Shown: in pieces, positions 23,501-37,445 of the stretch
How positions within the stretch are numbered: the stretch's first letter is position 1
Layout of the letters: each line of letters opens with the position of its first letter
Source: Gibbula magus
Lineage: Eukaryota > Mollusca > Gastropoda > Trochida > Trochidae
NCBI GenBank assembly: GCA_936450465.1
Contig: OW388296.1
Location: 32,495,875 to 32,559,874, forward strand
Length of the DNA stretch: 64,000 bases
Direction of reading: 5' to 3'
Translations under genes and position numbers: made by a program
Notes under the pieces: generated by a model
What the model saw: only the letters and a program-made list of their open reading frames with translations
Told to the model about the DNA's origin: nothing
The model's database searches: none

Positions 23501-26500
23501 AATTTGGCCGAAAAACACGGAAATTATTCTAAGTCAAAGAAGACCACAAACTACATTACTTGACAGCGAGGCTAATAACGTTCTTCGAACTGCATATTTC
23601 AGGACCAAACTTGGCTGAGATGTTCATAACCTTGTGTTCTATCGACTGGTTATTTCGGATTTCCTCTATCTGTCTTACTTTTTAATCTATATTCACTCTT
23701 ACAGAGAGTCGGATAGCCAATTTGGCCGAAAAACACGGAAATTATTCTAAGTCAAAGAAGACCACAAACTACATTACTTGACAGCGAGGCTAATAACGTT
23801 CTTCGAACTGCATATTTCAGGACCAAACTTGGCTGAGATGTTCATTACAATGTGTTCTATCGACTGGTTATTTCGGATTTCCTCTATCTGTCTTACTTTT
23901 TAATCTATATTCACTCTTACAGAGAGTCGGATAGCCAATTTGGCCCAAAAACACGGAAATTTTCTAAGTCAAAGAAGACCACAAACTACATTACTTGACA
24001 GCGAGGCTAATAACTTTCTTCAAACTGCATATTTCAGGACACACTTGGCTGAGATGTTCATAACCATGTGTTCTATCGAATGGTTATTTCGGATTTCCTC
24101 TATCTGTCTTACTTTTTAATCTATATTCACTCTTACAGAGAGTCGCATAGCCAATTTGGCCGAAAAACACGGAAATTATTCTAAGTTTAAGAAGACCACA
24201 AACTACATTACCTGACAGCGAGGCTAATAACTTTCTTCAAACTGCATATTTCAGGACCAAACTTTGCTGAGATGTTCATAACCTTATGTTCTATCGAATG
24301 GTTATTTCGGATTTCCTCTATCTGTCTTACTTTTTAATCTATATTCACTCTTACAGAGAGTCGCATAGCCAATTTGGCCGAAAAACACGGAAATTATTCT
24401 AAGTCAAAGAAGACCACAAACTACATTACTTGACAGCGAGGCTAATAACGTTCTTCGAACTGCATATTTCAGGACCAAACTTGGCTGAGATGTTCATAAC
24501 CTTGTGTTCTATCGACTGGTTATTTCGGATTTCCTCTATCTGTCTTACTTTTTAATCTATATTCACTCTTACAGAGAGTCGGATAGCCAATTTGGCCGAA
24601 AAACACGGAAATTATTCTAAGTCAAAGAAGACCACAAACTACATTACTTGACAGCGAGGCTAATAACGTTCTTCGAACTGCATATTTCAGGACCAAACTT
24701 GGCTGAGATGTTCATAACCTTGTGTTCTATCGACTGGTTATTTCGGATTTCCTCTATCTGTCTTACTTTTTAATCTATATTCACTCTTACAGAGAGTCGG
24801 ATAGCCAATTTGGCCCAAAAACACGGAAATTTTCTAAGTCAAAGAAGACCACAAACTACATTACTTGACAGCGAGGCTAATAACTTTCTTCAAACTGCAT
24901 ATTTCAGGACACACTTGGCTGAGATGTTCATAACCATGTGTTCTATCGAATGGTTATTTCGGATTTCCTCTATCTGTCTTACTTTTTAATCTTTATTCAC
25001 TCTTACAGAGAGTCGCATAGCCAATTTGGCCCCAAAACACGGACATTATTCTAAGTCAAAGAAGACCACAAACTACATTACTTGACAGCGAGGCTAATAA
25101 CTTTCTTCAAACTGCATATTTCAGGACCAAACTTTGCTGAGATGTTCATAACCTTATGTTCTATCGAATGGTTATTTCGGATTTCCTCTATCTGTCTTAC
25201 TTTTTAATCTATATTCACTCTTACAGAGAGTCGCATAGCCAATTTGGCACAAAAACACGGAAATTATTCTAAGTCAAAGAAGACCACAAACTACATTACT
25301 TGACAGCGAGGCTAATAACTTTCTTCAAACTGCATATTTCAGGATCAAACTTGGCTGAGATGTTCATAACCTTGTGTTCTATCGAATGGTTATTTCGGAT
25401 TTCCTCTATCTGTCTTACTTTTTAATCTATATTCACTCTTACAGAGAGTCGCATAGCCAATTTGGCCAAAAAACACGGAAATTATTCTAAGTCAAAGAAG
25501 ACCACAAACTACATTACTTGACAGCGAGGCTAATAACTTTCTTCAAACTGCATATTTCAGGACAACACTTGGCTGAGATGTTAATAACCTTGTGTTCTAT
25601 CGAATGGTTATTTCGGATTTCCTCTATCTGTCTTACTTTTTAATCTATATTCACTCTTACAGAGAGTCGCATAGCCAATTTGGCCGAAAAACACGGAAAT
25701 TATTCTAAGTCAAAGAAGACCACAAACTACATTACTTGACAGCGAGGCTAATAACGTTCTTCGAACTGCATATTTCAGGACCAAACTTGGCTGAGATGTT
25801 CATTACCTTGTGTTCTATCGAATGGTTATTTCGGATTTCCTCTATCTGTCTTACTTTTTAATCTATATTCACTCTTACAGAGAGTCGGATAGCCAATTTG
25901 GCCCAAAAACACTGAAATTATTCTAAGTCAGAGAAGACCACAAACTACATTACTTGACAGCGAGGCTAATAACTTTCTTCAAACTGCATATTTCAGGACA
26001 ACACTTGGCTGAGATGTTCATAACCTTGTGTTCTATCGAATGGTTATTTCGGATTTCCTCTATCTGTCTTACTTTTTAATCTATATTCACTCTTACAGAG
26101 AGTCGCATAGCCAATTTGGCCGAAAAACACGGAAATTATTCTAAGTCAAAGAAGACCACAAACTACATTAACTGACAGCGAGGCTAATAACTTTCTTCAA
26201 ACTGCATATTTCAGGACCAAACTTGGCTGAGATGTTCATTACCTTGTGTTCTATCGAATGGTTATTTCGGATTTCCTCTATCTGTCTTACTTTTTAATCT
26301 ATATTCACTCTTACAGAGAGTCGGATAGCCAATTTGGCCGAAAAACACGGAAATTATTCTAAGTCAAAGAAGACCACAAACTACATTACTTGACAGCGAG
26401 GCTAATAACGTTCTTCGAACTGCATATTTCAGGACCAAACTTGGCTGAGATGTTCATTACCTTGTGTTCTATCGACTGGTTATTTCGGATTTCCTCTATC

Positions 26501-26648
26501 TGTCTTACTTTTTAATCTATATTCACTCTTACAGAGAGTCGGATAGCCAATTTGGCCCAAAAACACGGAAATTTTCTAAGTCAAAGAAGACCACAAACTA
26601 CATTACTTGACAGCGAGGCTAATAACTTTCTTCAAACTGCATATTTCA

Positions 26649-27954
26649 GGACACACTTGGCTGAGATGTTCATAACCATGTGTTCTATCGAATGGTTATT
26701 TCGGATTTCCTCTATCTGTCTTACTTTTTAATCTATATTCACTCTTACAGAGAGTCGCATAGCCAATTTGGCCGAAAAACCTGAAAAAATTCTAAGTTTA
26801 AGAAGACCACAAACTACATTACCTGACAGCGAGGCTAATAACTTTCTTCAAACTGCATATTTCAGGACCAAACTTTGCTGAGATGTTCATAACCTTATGT
26901 TCTATCGAATGGTTATTTCGGATTTCCTCTATCTGTCTTACTTTTTAATCTTTATTCACTCTTACAGAGAGTCGCATAGCCAATTTGGCCCCAAAACACG
27001 GACATTATTCTAAGTCAAAGAAGACCACAAACTACATTACTTGACAGCGAGGCTAATAACTTTCTTCAAACTGCATATTTCAGGACCAAACTTTGCTGAG
27101 ATGTTCATAACCTTATGTTCTATCGAATGGTTATTTCGGATTTCCTCTATCTGTCTTACTTTTTAATCTATATTCACTCTTACAGAGAGTCGCATAGCCA
27201 ATTTGGCACAAAAACACGGAAATTATTCTAAGTCAAAGAAGACCACAAACTACATTACTTGACAGCGAGGCTAATAACTTTCTTCAAACTGCATATTTCA
27301 GGATCAAACTTGGCTGAGATGTTCATAACCTTGTGTTCTATCGAATGGTTATTTCGGATTTCCTCTATCCGTCTTACTTTTTAATCTATATTCACTCTTA
27401 CAGAGAGTCGCATAGCCAATTTGGCCGAAAAACACGGAAATTATTCTAAGTCAAAGAAGACCACAAACTACATTACTTGACAGCGAGGCTAATAACGTTC
27501 TTCGAACTGCATATTTCAGGACCAAACTTGGCTGAGATGTTCATAACCTTGTGTTCTATCGACTGGTTATTTCGGATTTCCTCTATCTGTCTTACTTTTT
27601 AATCTATATTCACTCTTACAGAGAGTCGGATAGCCAATTTGGCCGAAAAACACGGAAATTATTCTAAGTCAAAGAAGACCACAAACTACATTACTTGACA
27701 GCGAGGCTAATAACGTTCTTCGAACTGCATATTTCAGGACCAAACTTGGCTGAGATGTTCATTACCTTGTGTTCTATCGACTGGTTATTTCGGATTTCCT
27801 CTATCTGTCTTACTTTTTAATCTATATTCACTCTTACAGAGAGTCGGATAGCCAATTTGGCCCAAAAACACGGAAATTATTCTAAGTCAAAGAAGACCAC
27901 AAACTACATTACTTGACAGCGAGGCTAATAACTTTCTTCAAACTGCATATTTCA
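26649..27954 (-). repeat. 6-monomer higher-order repeat in the reverse block (about 1,306 bp)
   Basis: The deletion variant ggacacac occurs at 26,649 and 27,955, and also at 22,731 and 24,037, each pair 1,306 bp apart. The monomers that follow keep the same order: gtttaag with acctgacag, then ctttattc with gccccaaaac, then gcacaaaaac with ggatcaaac, then an A-type monomer. The partner after 27,955 diverges near 28,900, where acttttaatc appears. Confidence 0.75.
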
Positions 27955-30900
27955 GGACACACTTGGCTGAGATGTTCATAACCATGTGTTCTATCGAATG
28001 GTTATTTCGGATTTCCTCTATCTGTCTTACTTTTTAATCTATATTCACTCTTACAGAGAGTCGCATAGCCAATTTGGCCGAAAAACACGGAAATTATTCT
28101 AAGTTTAAGAAGACCACAAACTACATTACCTGACAGCGAGGCTAATAACTTTCTTCAAACTGCATATTTCAGGACCAAACTTTGCTGAGATGTTCATAAC
28201 CTTATGTTCTATCGAATGGTTATTTCGGATTTCCTCTATCTGTCTTACTTTTTAATCTTTATTCACTCTTACAGAGAGTCGCATAGCCAATTTGGCCCCA
28301 AAACACGGACATTATTCTAAGTCAAAGAAGACCACAAACTACATTACTTGACAGCGAGGCTAATAACTTTCTTCAAACTGCATATTTCAGGACCAAACTT
28401 TGCTGAGATGTTCATAACCTTATGTTCTATCGAATGGTTATTTCGGATTTCCTCTATCTGTCTTACTTTTTAATCTATATTCACTCTTACAGAGAGTCGC
28501 ATAGCCAATTTGGCACAAAAACACGGAAATTATTCTAAGTCAAAGAAGACCACAAACTACATTACTTGACAGCGAGGCTAATAACTTTCTTCAAACTGCA
28601 TATTTCAGGATCAAACTTGGCTGAGATGTTCATAACCTTGTGTTCTATCGAATGGTTATTTCGGATTTCCTCTATCTGTCTTACTTTTTAATCTATATTC
28701 ACTCTTACAGAGAGTCGCATAGCCAATTTGGCCGAAAAACACGGAAATTATTCTAAGTCAAAGAAGACCACAAACTACATTACTTGACAGCGAGGCTAAT
28801 AACGTTCTTCGAACTGCATATTTCAGGACCAAACTTGGCTGAGATGTTCATAACCTTGTGTTCTATCGACTGGTTATTTCGGATTTCCTCTATCTGTCTT
28901 ACTTTTAATCTATATTCACTCTTACAGAGAGTCGGATAGCCAATTTGGCCAAATAACACTGAAATTATTCTAAGTCAAAGAAGACCACAAACTACATTAA
29001 TTGACAGCGAGGCTAATAACTTTCTTCAAACTGCATATTTCAGGACCAAACTTGGCTGAGATGTTCATTACCTTGTGTTCTATCGAATGGTTATTTCGGA
29101 TTTCCTCTATCTGTCTTACTTTTTAATCTATATTCACTCTTACAGAGAGTCGCATAGCCAAATTGGCCCAAAAAAACGGAAATTATTCTAAGTTTAAGAA
29201 GACCACAAACTACATTACTTGACAGCGAGGCTAATAACTTTCTTCAAACTGCATATTTCAGGACCAAACTTGGCTGAGATGTTCATTACCTTGTGTTCTA
29301 TCGAATGGTTATTTCGGATTTCCTCTATCTGTCTTACTTTTTAATCTATATTCACTCTTACAGAGTCGCATAGCCAATTTGGCCCAAAAACACGGAAATT
29401 ATTCTAAGTCAAAGACGAGCCCAAACTACATTTCTTGACAGCGAGGCTAATAACTTTTCAAACTGCATATTTCAGGACAACACTTGGCTGAGATGTTCAT
29501 AACTTGTGTTCTATCGAATGGTTATTTCGGATTTCCTCTATCTGTCTTACTTTTTAATCTATATTCACTCTTACAGAGAGTCAGATAGCCAATTTGGCCG
29601 AAAAACACGGAAATTATTCTAAGTCAAAGAAAACCACAAACTACATTAACTGACAGCGAGGCTAATAACTTTCTTCAAACTGCATATTTCAGGACCAAAC
29701 TTTGCTGAGATGTTCATAACCTTATGTTCTATCGAATGGTTATTTCGGATTTCCTCTTTCTGTCTTACTTTTTAATCTTTATTCACTCTTACAGAGAGTC
29801 GCATAGCCAATTTGGCCCCAAAACACGGACATTATTCTAAGTCAAAGAAGACCACAAACTACATTACTTGACAGCGAGGCTAATAACTTTCTTCAAACTG
29901 CATATTTCAGGAACAAACTTGGCTGAGATGTTCATAACCTTGTGTTCTATCGAATGGTTATTTCGGATTTCCTCTATCTGTCTTACTTTTTAATCTATAT
30001 TCACTCTTACAGAGAGTCGCATAGCCAAATTGGCCCAAAAACACGGAAATTATTCTAAGTATAAGAAGACCACAAACTACATTACTTGACAGCGAGGCTA
30101 ATAACTTTCTTCAAACTGCATATTTCAGGACCAAACTTGGCTGAGATGTTCATTACCTTGTGTTCTATCGAATGGTTATTTCGGATTTCCTCTATCTGTC
30201 TTACTTTTTAATCTATATTCACTCTTACAGAGTCGCATAGCCAATTTGGCCCAAAAACACGGAAATTATTCTAAGTCAAAGACGAGCCCAAACTACATTT
30301 CTTGACAGCGAGGCTAATAACTTTTCAAACTGCATATTTCAGGACAACACTTGGCTGAGATGTTCATAACTTGTGTTCTATCGAATGGTTATTTCGGATT
30401 TCCTCTATCTGTCTTACTTTTTAATCTATATTCACTCTTACAGAGAGTCGGATAGCCAATTTGGCCGAAAAACACAGAAATTATTCTAAGTCAAAGAAAA
30501 CCACAAACTACATTAACTGACAGCGAGGCTAATAACTTTCTTGAACTTGCATATTTCAGGACCAAACTTTGCTGAGATGTTCATAACCTTATGTTCTATC
30601 GAATGGTTATTTCGGATTTCCTCTTTCTGTCTTACTTTTTAATCTTTATTCACTCTTACAGAGAGTCGCATAGCCAATTTGGCCCCAAAACACGGACATT
30701 ATTCTAAGTCAAAGAAGACCACAAACTACATTACTTGACAGCGAGGCTAATAACGTTCTTCGAACTGCATATTTCAGGACCAAACTTGGCTGAGATGTTC
30801 ATTACCTTGTGTTCTATCGAATGGTTATTTCGGATTTCCTCTATCTGTCTTACTTTTTAATCTATATTCACTCTTACAGAGAGTCGGATAGCCAATTTGG

Positions 30901-33273
30901 CCAAAAAACACGGAAATTATTCTAAGTCAAAGAAGACCACAAACTACATTACTTGACAGCGAGGCTAATAACTTTCTTCAAACTGCATATTTCAGGACAA
31001 CACTTGGCTGAGATGTTCATAACCTTGTGTTCTATCGAATGGTTATTTCGGATTTCCTCTATCTGTCTTACTTTTTAATCTATATTCACTCTTACAGAGA
31101 GTCGGATAGCCAATTTGGCCGAAAAACACTGAAATTATTCTAAGTCAAAGAAAACCACAAACTACATTAACTGACAGCGAGGCTAATAACTTTCTTCAAA
31201 CTGCATATTTCAGGACCAAACTTGGCTGAGATGTTCATTACCTTGTGTTCTATCGAATGGTTATTTCGGATTTCCTCTATCTGTCTTACTTTTTAATCTA
31301 TATTCACTCTTACAGAGAGTCGCATAACCAATTTGGCCCAAAAACACGGAAATTATTCTAAGTCAAAGAAGACCACAAACTACATTACTTGACAGCGAGG
31401 CTAATAACGTTCTTCGAACTGCATATTTCAGGACCAAACTTGGCTGAGATGTTCATTACCTTGTGTTCTATCGACTGGTTATTTCGGATTTCCTCTATCT
31501 GTCTTACTTTTTAATCTATATTCACTCTTACAGAGAGTCGCATAGCCAATTTGGCCAAAAAACACGGAAATTATTCTTAGTCAAAGAAGACCACAAACTA
31601 CATTACTTGACAGCGAGGCTAATAACTTTCTTCAAACTGCATATTTCAGGACAACACTTGGCTGAGATGTTCATAACCTTGTGTTCTATCGAATGGTTAT
31701 TTCGGATTTCCTCTATCTGTCTTACTTTTTAATCTATATTCACTCTTACAGAGAGTCGCATAGCCAATTTGGCCCAAAAACACGGAAATTATTCTAAGTC
31801 AAAGAAGACCACAAACTACATTAATTGACAGCGAGGCTAATAACTTTCTTCAAACTGCATATTTCAGGACCAAACTTGGCTGAGATGTTCATTACCTTGT
31901 GTTCTATCGAATGGTTATTTCGGATTTCCTCTATCTGTCTTACTTTTTAATCTATATTCACTCTTACAGAGAGTCGCATAGCCAATTTGGCCCAAAAACA
32001 CGGAAATTATTCTAAGTCAAAGAAGACCACAAACTACATTACTTGACAGCGAGGCTAATAACTTTCTTCAAACTGCACATTTCAGGACCAAACTTTGCTG
32101 AGATGTTCATAACCTTGTGTTCTATCGAATGGTTATTTCGGATTTCCTCTATCTGTCTTACTTTTTAATCTATATTCACTCTTACAGAGTCGCATAGCCA
32201 ATTTGGCCTCAAAACACGGAAATTATTCTAAGTCAAAGAAGACCACAAACTACATTACTTGACAGCGAGGCTAATAACTTTCTTCAAACTGCATATTTCA
32301 GGACAACACTTGGCTGAGATGTTCATAACCTTGTGTTTTATCGAATGGTTATTTCGGATTTCCTCTATCTGTCTTACTTTTTAATCTATATTCACTCTTA
32401 CAGAGAGTCGCATAGCCAATTTGGCCCAAAAACACGGAAATTATTCTAAGTCAAAGAAGACCACAAACTACATTACTTGACAGCGAGGCTAATAACTTTC
32501 TTCAAACTGCATATTTCAGGACCAAACTTGGCTGAGATGTTCATTACCCTGTGTTCTATCGAATGGTTATTTCGGATTTCCTCTATCTGTCTTACTTTTT
32601 AATCTATATTCACTCTTACAGAGAGTCGCATAGCCAATTTGGCCGAAAAACACGGACATTATTCTAAGTCAAAGAAGACCACAAACTACATTACTTGACA
32701 GCGAGGCTAATAACTTTCTTCAAACTGCATATTTCAGGACAACACTTGGCTGAGATGTTCATAACCTTGTGTTCTATCGAATGGTTATTTCGGATTTCCT
32801 CTATCTGTCTTACTTTTTAATCTATATTCACTCTTACAGAGAGTCGCATAGCCAATTTGGCCTCAAAACACGGAAATTATTCTAAGTCAAAGAAGACCAC
32901 AAACTACATTACTTGACAGCGAGGCTAATAACTTTCTTCAAACTGCATATTTCAGGACCAAACTTGGCTGAGATGTTCATAACCTTGTGTTCTATCGAAT
33001 GGTTATTTCGGATTTCCTCTATCTGTCTTACTTTTTAATCTATATTCACTCTTACAGAGAGTCGCATAGCCAATTTGGCCTCAAAACACGGAAATTATTC
33101 TAAGTCAAAGAAGACCACAAACTACATTACTTGACAACGAGGCTAATAACTTTCTTCAAACTGCATATTTCAGGATCAAACTTGGCTAAGATGTTCATAA
33201 CCTTGTGTTCTATCGAATGGTTATTTCGGATTTCCTCTATCTGTCTTACTTTTTAATCTATATTCACTCTTAC

Positions 33274-33282
33274 AGAGAGTCA
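33274..33282. other. Orientation switch 2 (reverse to forward)
   Basis: Reverse sequence ends in cagagagtc at 33,281, where gcatagcc would follow in an intact monomer. Forward sequence begins with aaggtaatgaac, which normally follows acac. Only the single C at 33,281 fits both sides, so microhomology is at most 1 bp. The arms can pair across about 141 bp (33,282-33,422). This scar is present again near 47,510 in altered form. Confidence 0.93.
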
Positions 33283-36200
33283 AGGTAATGAACATCTCAG
33301 CCAAGTTTGGTCCTGAAATATGCAGTTTGAAGAAAGTTATTAGCCTCGCTGTCAAGTAATGTAGTTTGTGGTCTTCTTAAACTTAGAATAATTTCCGTGT
33401 TTTTGGGCCAAATTGGCTATGCGACTCTCTGTAAGAGTGAATAAAGATTAAAAAGTAAGACAGATAGAGGAAATCCGAAATAACCATTCGATAGAACATA
33501 AGGTTATGAACATCTCAGCAAAGTTTGGTCCTGAAATATGCAGTTTGAAGAAAGTTATTAGCCTCGCTGTCAAGTAATGTAGTTTGTGGTCTTCTTAAAC
33601 TTAGAATAATTTCCGTGTTTTTCGGCCAAATTGGCTATGCGACTCTCTGTAAGAGTGAATATAGATTAAAAAGTAAGACAGATAGAGGAAATCCGAAATA
33701 ACCATTCGATAGAACACAAGGTTATGAACATCTCAGCCAAGTGTTGTCCTGAAATATGCAGTTTGAAGAAAGTTATTAGCCTCGCTGTCAAGTAATGTAG
33801 TTTGTGGTTTTCTTTGACTTAGAATAATTTCCGTGTGTTTTGGCCAAATTGGCTATGCGACTCTCTGTAAGAGTGAATATAGATTAAAAAGTAAGACAGA
33901 TAGAGGAAATCGGAAATAACCAGTCGATAGAACACAAGGTAATGAACATCTCAGCCAAGTTTGGTCCTGAAATATGCAGTTCGGAGAACGTTATTAGCCT
34001 CGCTGTCAAGTAATGTAGTTTGTGGTCTTCTTTGACTTAGAATAATTTCCGTGTTTTTGTGCCAAATTGGCTATGCGACTCTCTGTAAGAGTGAATATAG
34101 ATTAAAAAGTAAGACAGATAGAGGAAATCCGAAATAACCATTCGATAGAACACAAGGTTATGAACATCTCAGCCAAGTTTGGTCCTGAAATATGCAGTTT
34201 GAAGAAAGTTATTAGCCTCGCTGTCAAGTAATGTAGTTTGTGGTCTTCTTTGACTTAGAATAATTTCCGTGTTTTTGGGCCAAATTGGCTATGCGACTCT
34301 CTGTAAGAGTGAATATAGATTAAAAAGTAAGACAGATAGAGGAAATCCGAAATAACCATTCGATAGAACATAAGGTTATGAACATCTCAGCAAAGTTTGG
34401 TCCTGAAATATGCAGTTTGAAGAAAGTTATTAGCCTCGCTGTCAAGTAATGTAGTTTGTGGTCTTCTTTGACTTAGAATAGTGTCCGTGTTTTGGGGCCA
34501 AATTGGCAATGCGACTCCCTGTAAGAGTGAATAAAGATTAAAAAGTAAGACAGAAAGAGGAAATCCGAAATAACCATTCGATAGAACATAAGGTTATGAA
34601 CATCTCAGCAAAGTTTGGTCCTGAAATATGCAGTTTGAAGAAAGTTATTAGCCTCGCTGTCAAGTAATGTAGTTTGTGGTCTTCTTAAACTTAGAATAAT
34701 TTCCGTGTTTTTCGGCCAAATTGGCTATGCGACTCTCTGTAAGAGTGAATATAGATTAAAAAGTAAGACAGATAGAGGAAATCCGAAATAACCATTCGAT
34801 AGAACACAAGGTAATGAACATCTCAGCCAAGTTTGGTCCTGAAATATGCAGTTTGAAGAAAGTTATTAGCCTCGCTGTCAAGTAATGTAGTTTGTGGTCT
34901 TCTTTGACTTAGAATAATTTCCGTGTTTTGGGGCCAAATTGGCTATGCGACTCTCTGTAAGAGTGAATATAGATTAAAAAGTAAGAAAGATAGAGGAAAT
35001 CCGAAATAACCATTCGATAGAACACAAGGTTATGAACATCTCAGCCAAGTTTGGTCCTGAAATATGCAGTTTGAAGAAAGTTATTAGCCTCGCTGTCAAT
35101 TAATGTAGTTTGTGGTCTTCTTTGACTTAGAATAATTTCCGTGTTTTTGGGCCAAATTGGCTATGCGACTCTCTGTAAGAGTGAATATAGATTAAAAAGT
35201 AAGACAGATAGAGGAAATCCGAAATAACCATTCGATAGAACACAAGGTTATGAACATCTCAGCCAAGTGTTGTCCTGAAATATGCAGTTTGAAAAGTTAT
35301 TAGCCTCGCTGTCAAGAAATGTAGTTTGGGCTCGTCTTTGACTTAGAATAATTTCCGTGTTTTTGGGCAAAATTGGCTATGCGACTCTGTAAGAGTGAAT
35401 ATAGATTAAAAAGTAAGACAGATAGAGGAAATCCGAAATAACCATTCGATAGAACACAAGGTTATGAACATCTCAGCCAAGTTTGGTCCTGAAATATGCA
35501 GTTTGAAGAAAGTTATTAGCCTCGCTGTAAAGTAATGTAGTTTGTGGTCTTCTTTGACTTAGAATAATTTCCGTGTTTTTGGGCCAAATTGGCTATGCGA
35601 CTCTCTGTAAGAGTGAATATAGATTAAAAAGTAAGACAGATAGAGGAAATCCGAAATAACCATTCGATAGAACATAAGGTTATGAACATCTCAGCAAAGT
35701 TTGGTCCTGAAATATGCAGTTTGAAGAAAGTTATTAGCCTCGCTGTCAAGTAATGTAGTTTGTGGTCTTCTTTGACTTAGAATAATGTCCGTGTTTTGGG
35801 GCCAAATTGGCTATGCGACTCCCTGTAAGAGTGAATAAAGATTAAAAAGTAAGACAGAAAGAGGAAATCCGAAATAACCATTCGATAGAACATAAGGTTA
35901 TGAAAATCTCAGCAAAGTTTGGTCCTGAAATATGCAGTTTGAAGAAAGTTATTAGCCTCGCTGTCAAGTAATGTAGTTTGTGGTCTTCTTAAACTTAGAA
36001 TAATTTCCGTGTTTTTCGGCCAAATTGGCTATGCGACTCTCTGTAAGAGTGAATATAGATTAAAAAGTAAGACAGATAGAGGAAATCCGAAATAACCATT
36101 CGATAGAACACAAGGTAATGAACATCTCAGCCAAGTTTGGTCCTGAAATATGCAGTTTGAAGAAAGTTATTAGCCTCGCTGTCAAGTAATGTAGTTTGTG

Positions 36201-37441
36201 GTCTTCTTTGACTTAGAATAATTTCCGTGTTTTGGGGCCAAATTGGCTATGCGACTCTCTGTAAGAGTGAATATAGATTAAAAAGTAAGAAAGATAGAGG
36301 AAATCCGAAATAACCATTCGATAGAACACAAGGTTATGAACATCTCAGCCAAGTTTGGTCCTGAAATATGCAGTTTGAAGAAAGTTATTAGCCTCGCTGT
36401 CAATTAATGTAGTTTGTGGTCTTCTTTGACTTAGAATAATTTCAGTGTTTTTCGGCCAAATTGGCTATCCGACTCTCTGTAAGAGTGAATATAGATTAAA
36501 AAGTAAGACAGATAGAGGAAATCCGAAATAACCAGTCGATAGAACACAAGGTAATGAACATCTCAGCCAAGTTTGGTCCTGAAATATGCAGTTTGAAGAA
36601 AGTTATTAGCCTCGCTGTCAAGTAATGTAGTTTGTGGTCTTCTTTGACTTAGAATAATTTCCGTGTTTTTGGGCCAAATTGGCTATGCGACTCTCTGTAA
36701 GAGTGAATATAGATTAAAAAGTAAGACAGATAGAGGAAATCCGAAATAACCATTCGATAGAACACAAGGTTATGAACATCTCAGCCAAGTGTTGTCCTGA
36801 AATATGCAGTTTGAAAAGTTATTAGCCTCGCTGTCAAGAAATGTAGTTTGGGCTCGTCTTTGACTTAGAATAATTTCCGTGTTTTTGGGCAAAATTGGCT
36901 ATGCGACTCTGTAAGAGTGAATATAGATTAAAAAGTAAGACAGATAGAGGAAATCCGAAATAACCATTCGATAGAACACAAGGTAATGAACATCTCAGCC
37001 AAGTTTGGTCCTGAAATATGCAGTTTGAAGAAAGTTATTAGCCTCGCTGTCAAGTAATGTAGTTTGTGGTATTCTTTGACTTAGAATAATTTCCGTGTTT
37101 TTGTGCCAAAATGGCTATGCGACTCTCTGTAAGAGTGAATATAGATTAAAAAGTAAGACAGATAGAGGAAATCCGAAATAACCATTCGATAGAACACAAT
37201 GTAATGAACATCTCAGCCAAGTTTGGTCCTGAAATATGCAGTTTGAAGAAAGTTATTAGCCTCGCTGTCAATTAATGTAGTTTGTGGTCTTCTTTGACTT
37301 AGAATAATTTCCGTGTTTTGGGGCCAAATTGGCTATGCGACTCTCTGTAAGAGTGAATATAGATTAAAAAGTAAGAAAGATAGAGGAAATCCGAAATAAC
37401 CATTCGATAGAACACAAGGTAATGAACATCTCAGCCAAGTT
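33282..37441 (+). repeat. Forward satellite block 2
   Basis: About 19 forward monomers form the right part of copy 1 of the 14.2-kb duplication. It contains variants such as gactccct (34,513 and 35,817), aagaaagatag, gggcaaaattgg, ggtattctt and cacaatgt, all repeated in order in 47,519-51,679. No non-satellite sequence is present. Confidence 0.95.
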
Positions 37442-37445
37442 TGGT
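37442..37445. other. Orientation switch 3 and duplication joint (forward to reverse)
   Basis: Forward gccaagtttggt joins reverse tggttatttcgg. The four bases TGGT fit both parents, so this is a microhomology joint. It is also the joint predicted by the 14.2-kb duplication: the left parent continues at 51,680 and the right parent is found at 23,211. The forward arm ending at 37,402 and the reverse arm starting at 37,442 form a long near-perfect palindrome with a spacer of only 39 bp. Confidence 0.92.

Larger units (their letters stand above)
17773..33281 (-). repeat. Reverse satellite block 1
   Basis: About 71 monomers lie on the minus strand, read here as ctctatctgtcttac, gccaatttggcc and so on. 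The same variant classes occur as in the forward blocks: aacgttcttcgaactg is A-type, aactttcttcaaactg is B-type, and acaacacttgg is the complement of gtgttgtcc. The part from about 23,211 onward is the reverse portion of a 14.2-kb duplicated unit; the part before that is single copy at that scale. Confidence 0.95.
23211..37441. repeat. 14.2-kb segmental tandem duplication, copy 1
   Basis: Rare features here recur 14,231-14,238 bp downstream: ggacacac at 24,907 and 26,649 (39,140 and 40,882), cctgaaaaaat at 26,780 (41,013), acttttaatc at 28,901 (43,135), cttgaacttg at 30,540 (44,774), gactccct at 34,513 and 35,817 (48,750 and 50,055), and cacaatgt at 37,195 (51,433). The unit spans about 10 kb of reverse array, the switch at 33,281 and 4.2 kb of forward array. 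The left edge at 23,211 is inferred because 37,442 onward reproduces 23,211 onward for nearly 590 bp. Few differences were seen, so the duplication looks recent. Confidence 0.9.

Noticed and set aside
31463..31732. Open frame of 89 codons, identical to one at 45,697-45,966
   Set aside because: Identity comes from the 14.2-kb duplication of satellite DNA. The monomer is not a multiple of three long, and no start context, codon bias or domain supports coding.
33282..37441. Inserted mobile element between reverse blocks
   Set aside because: The block is satellite throughout, with no terminal repeats, target-site duplication or transposase; it is explained by the inversion and duplication.
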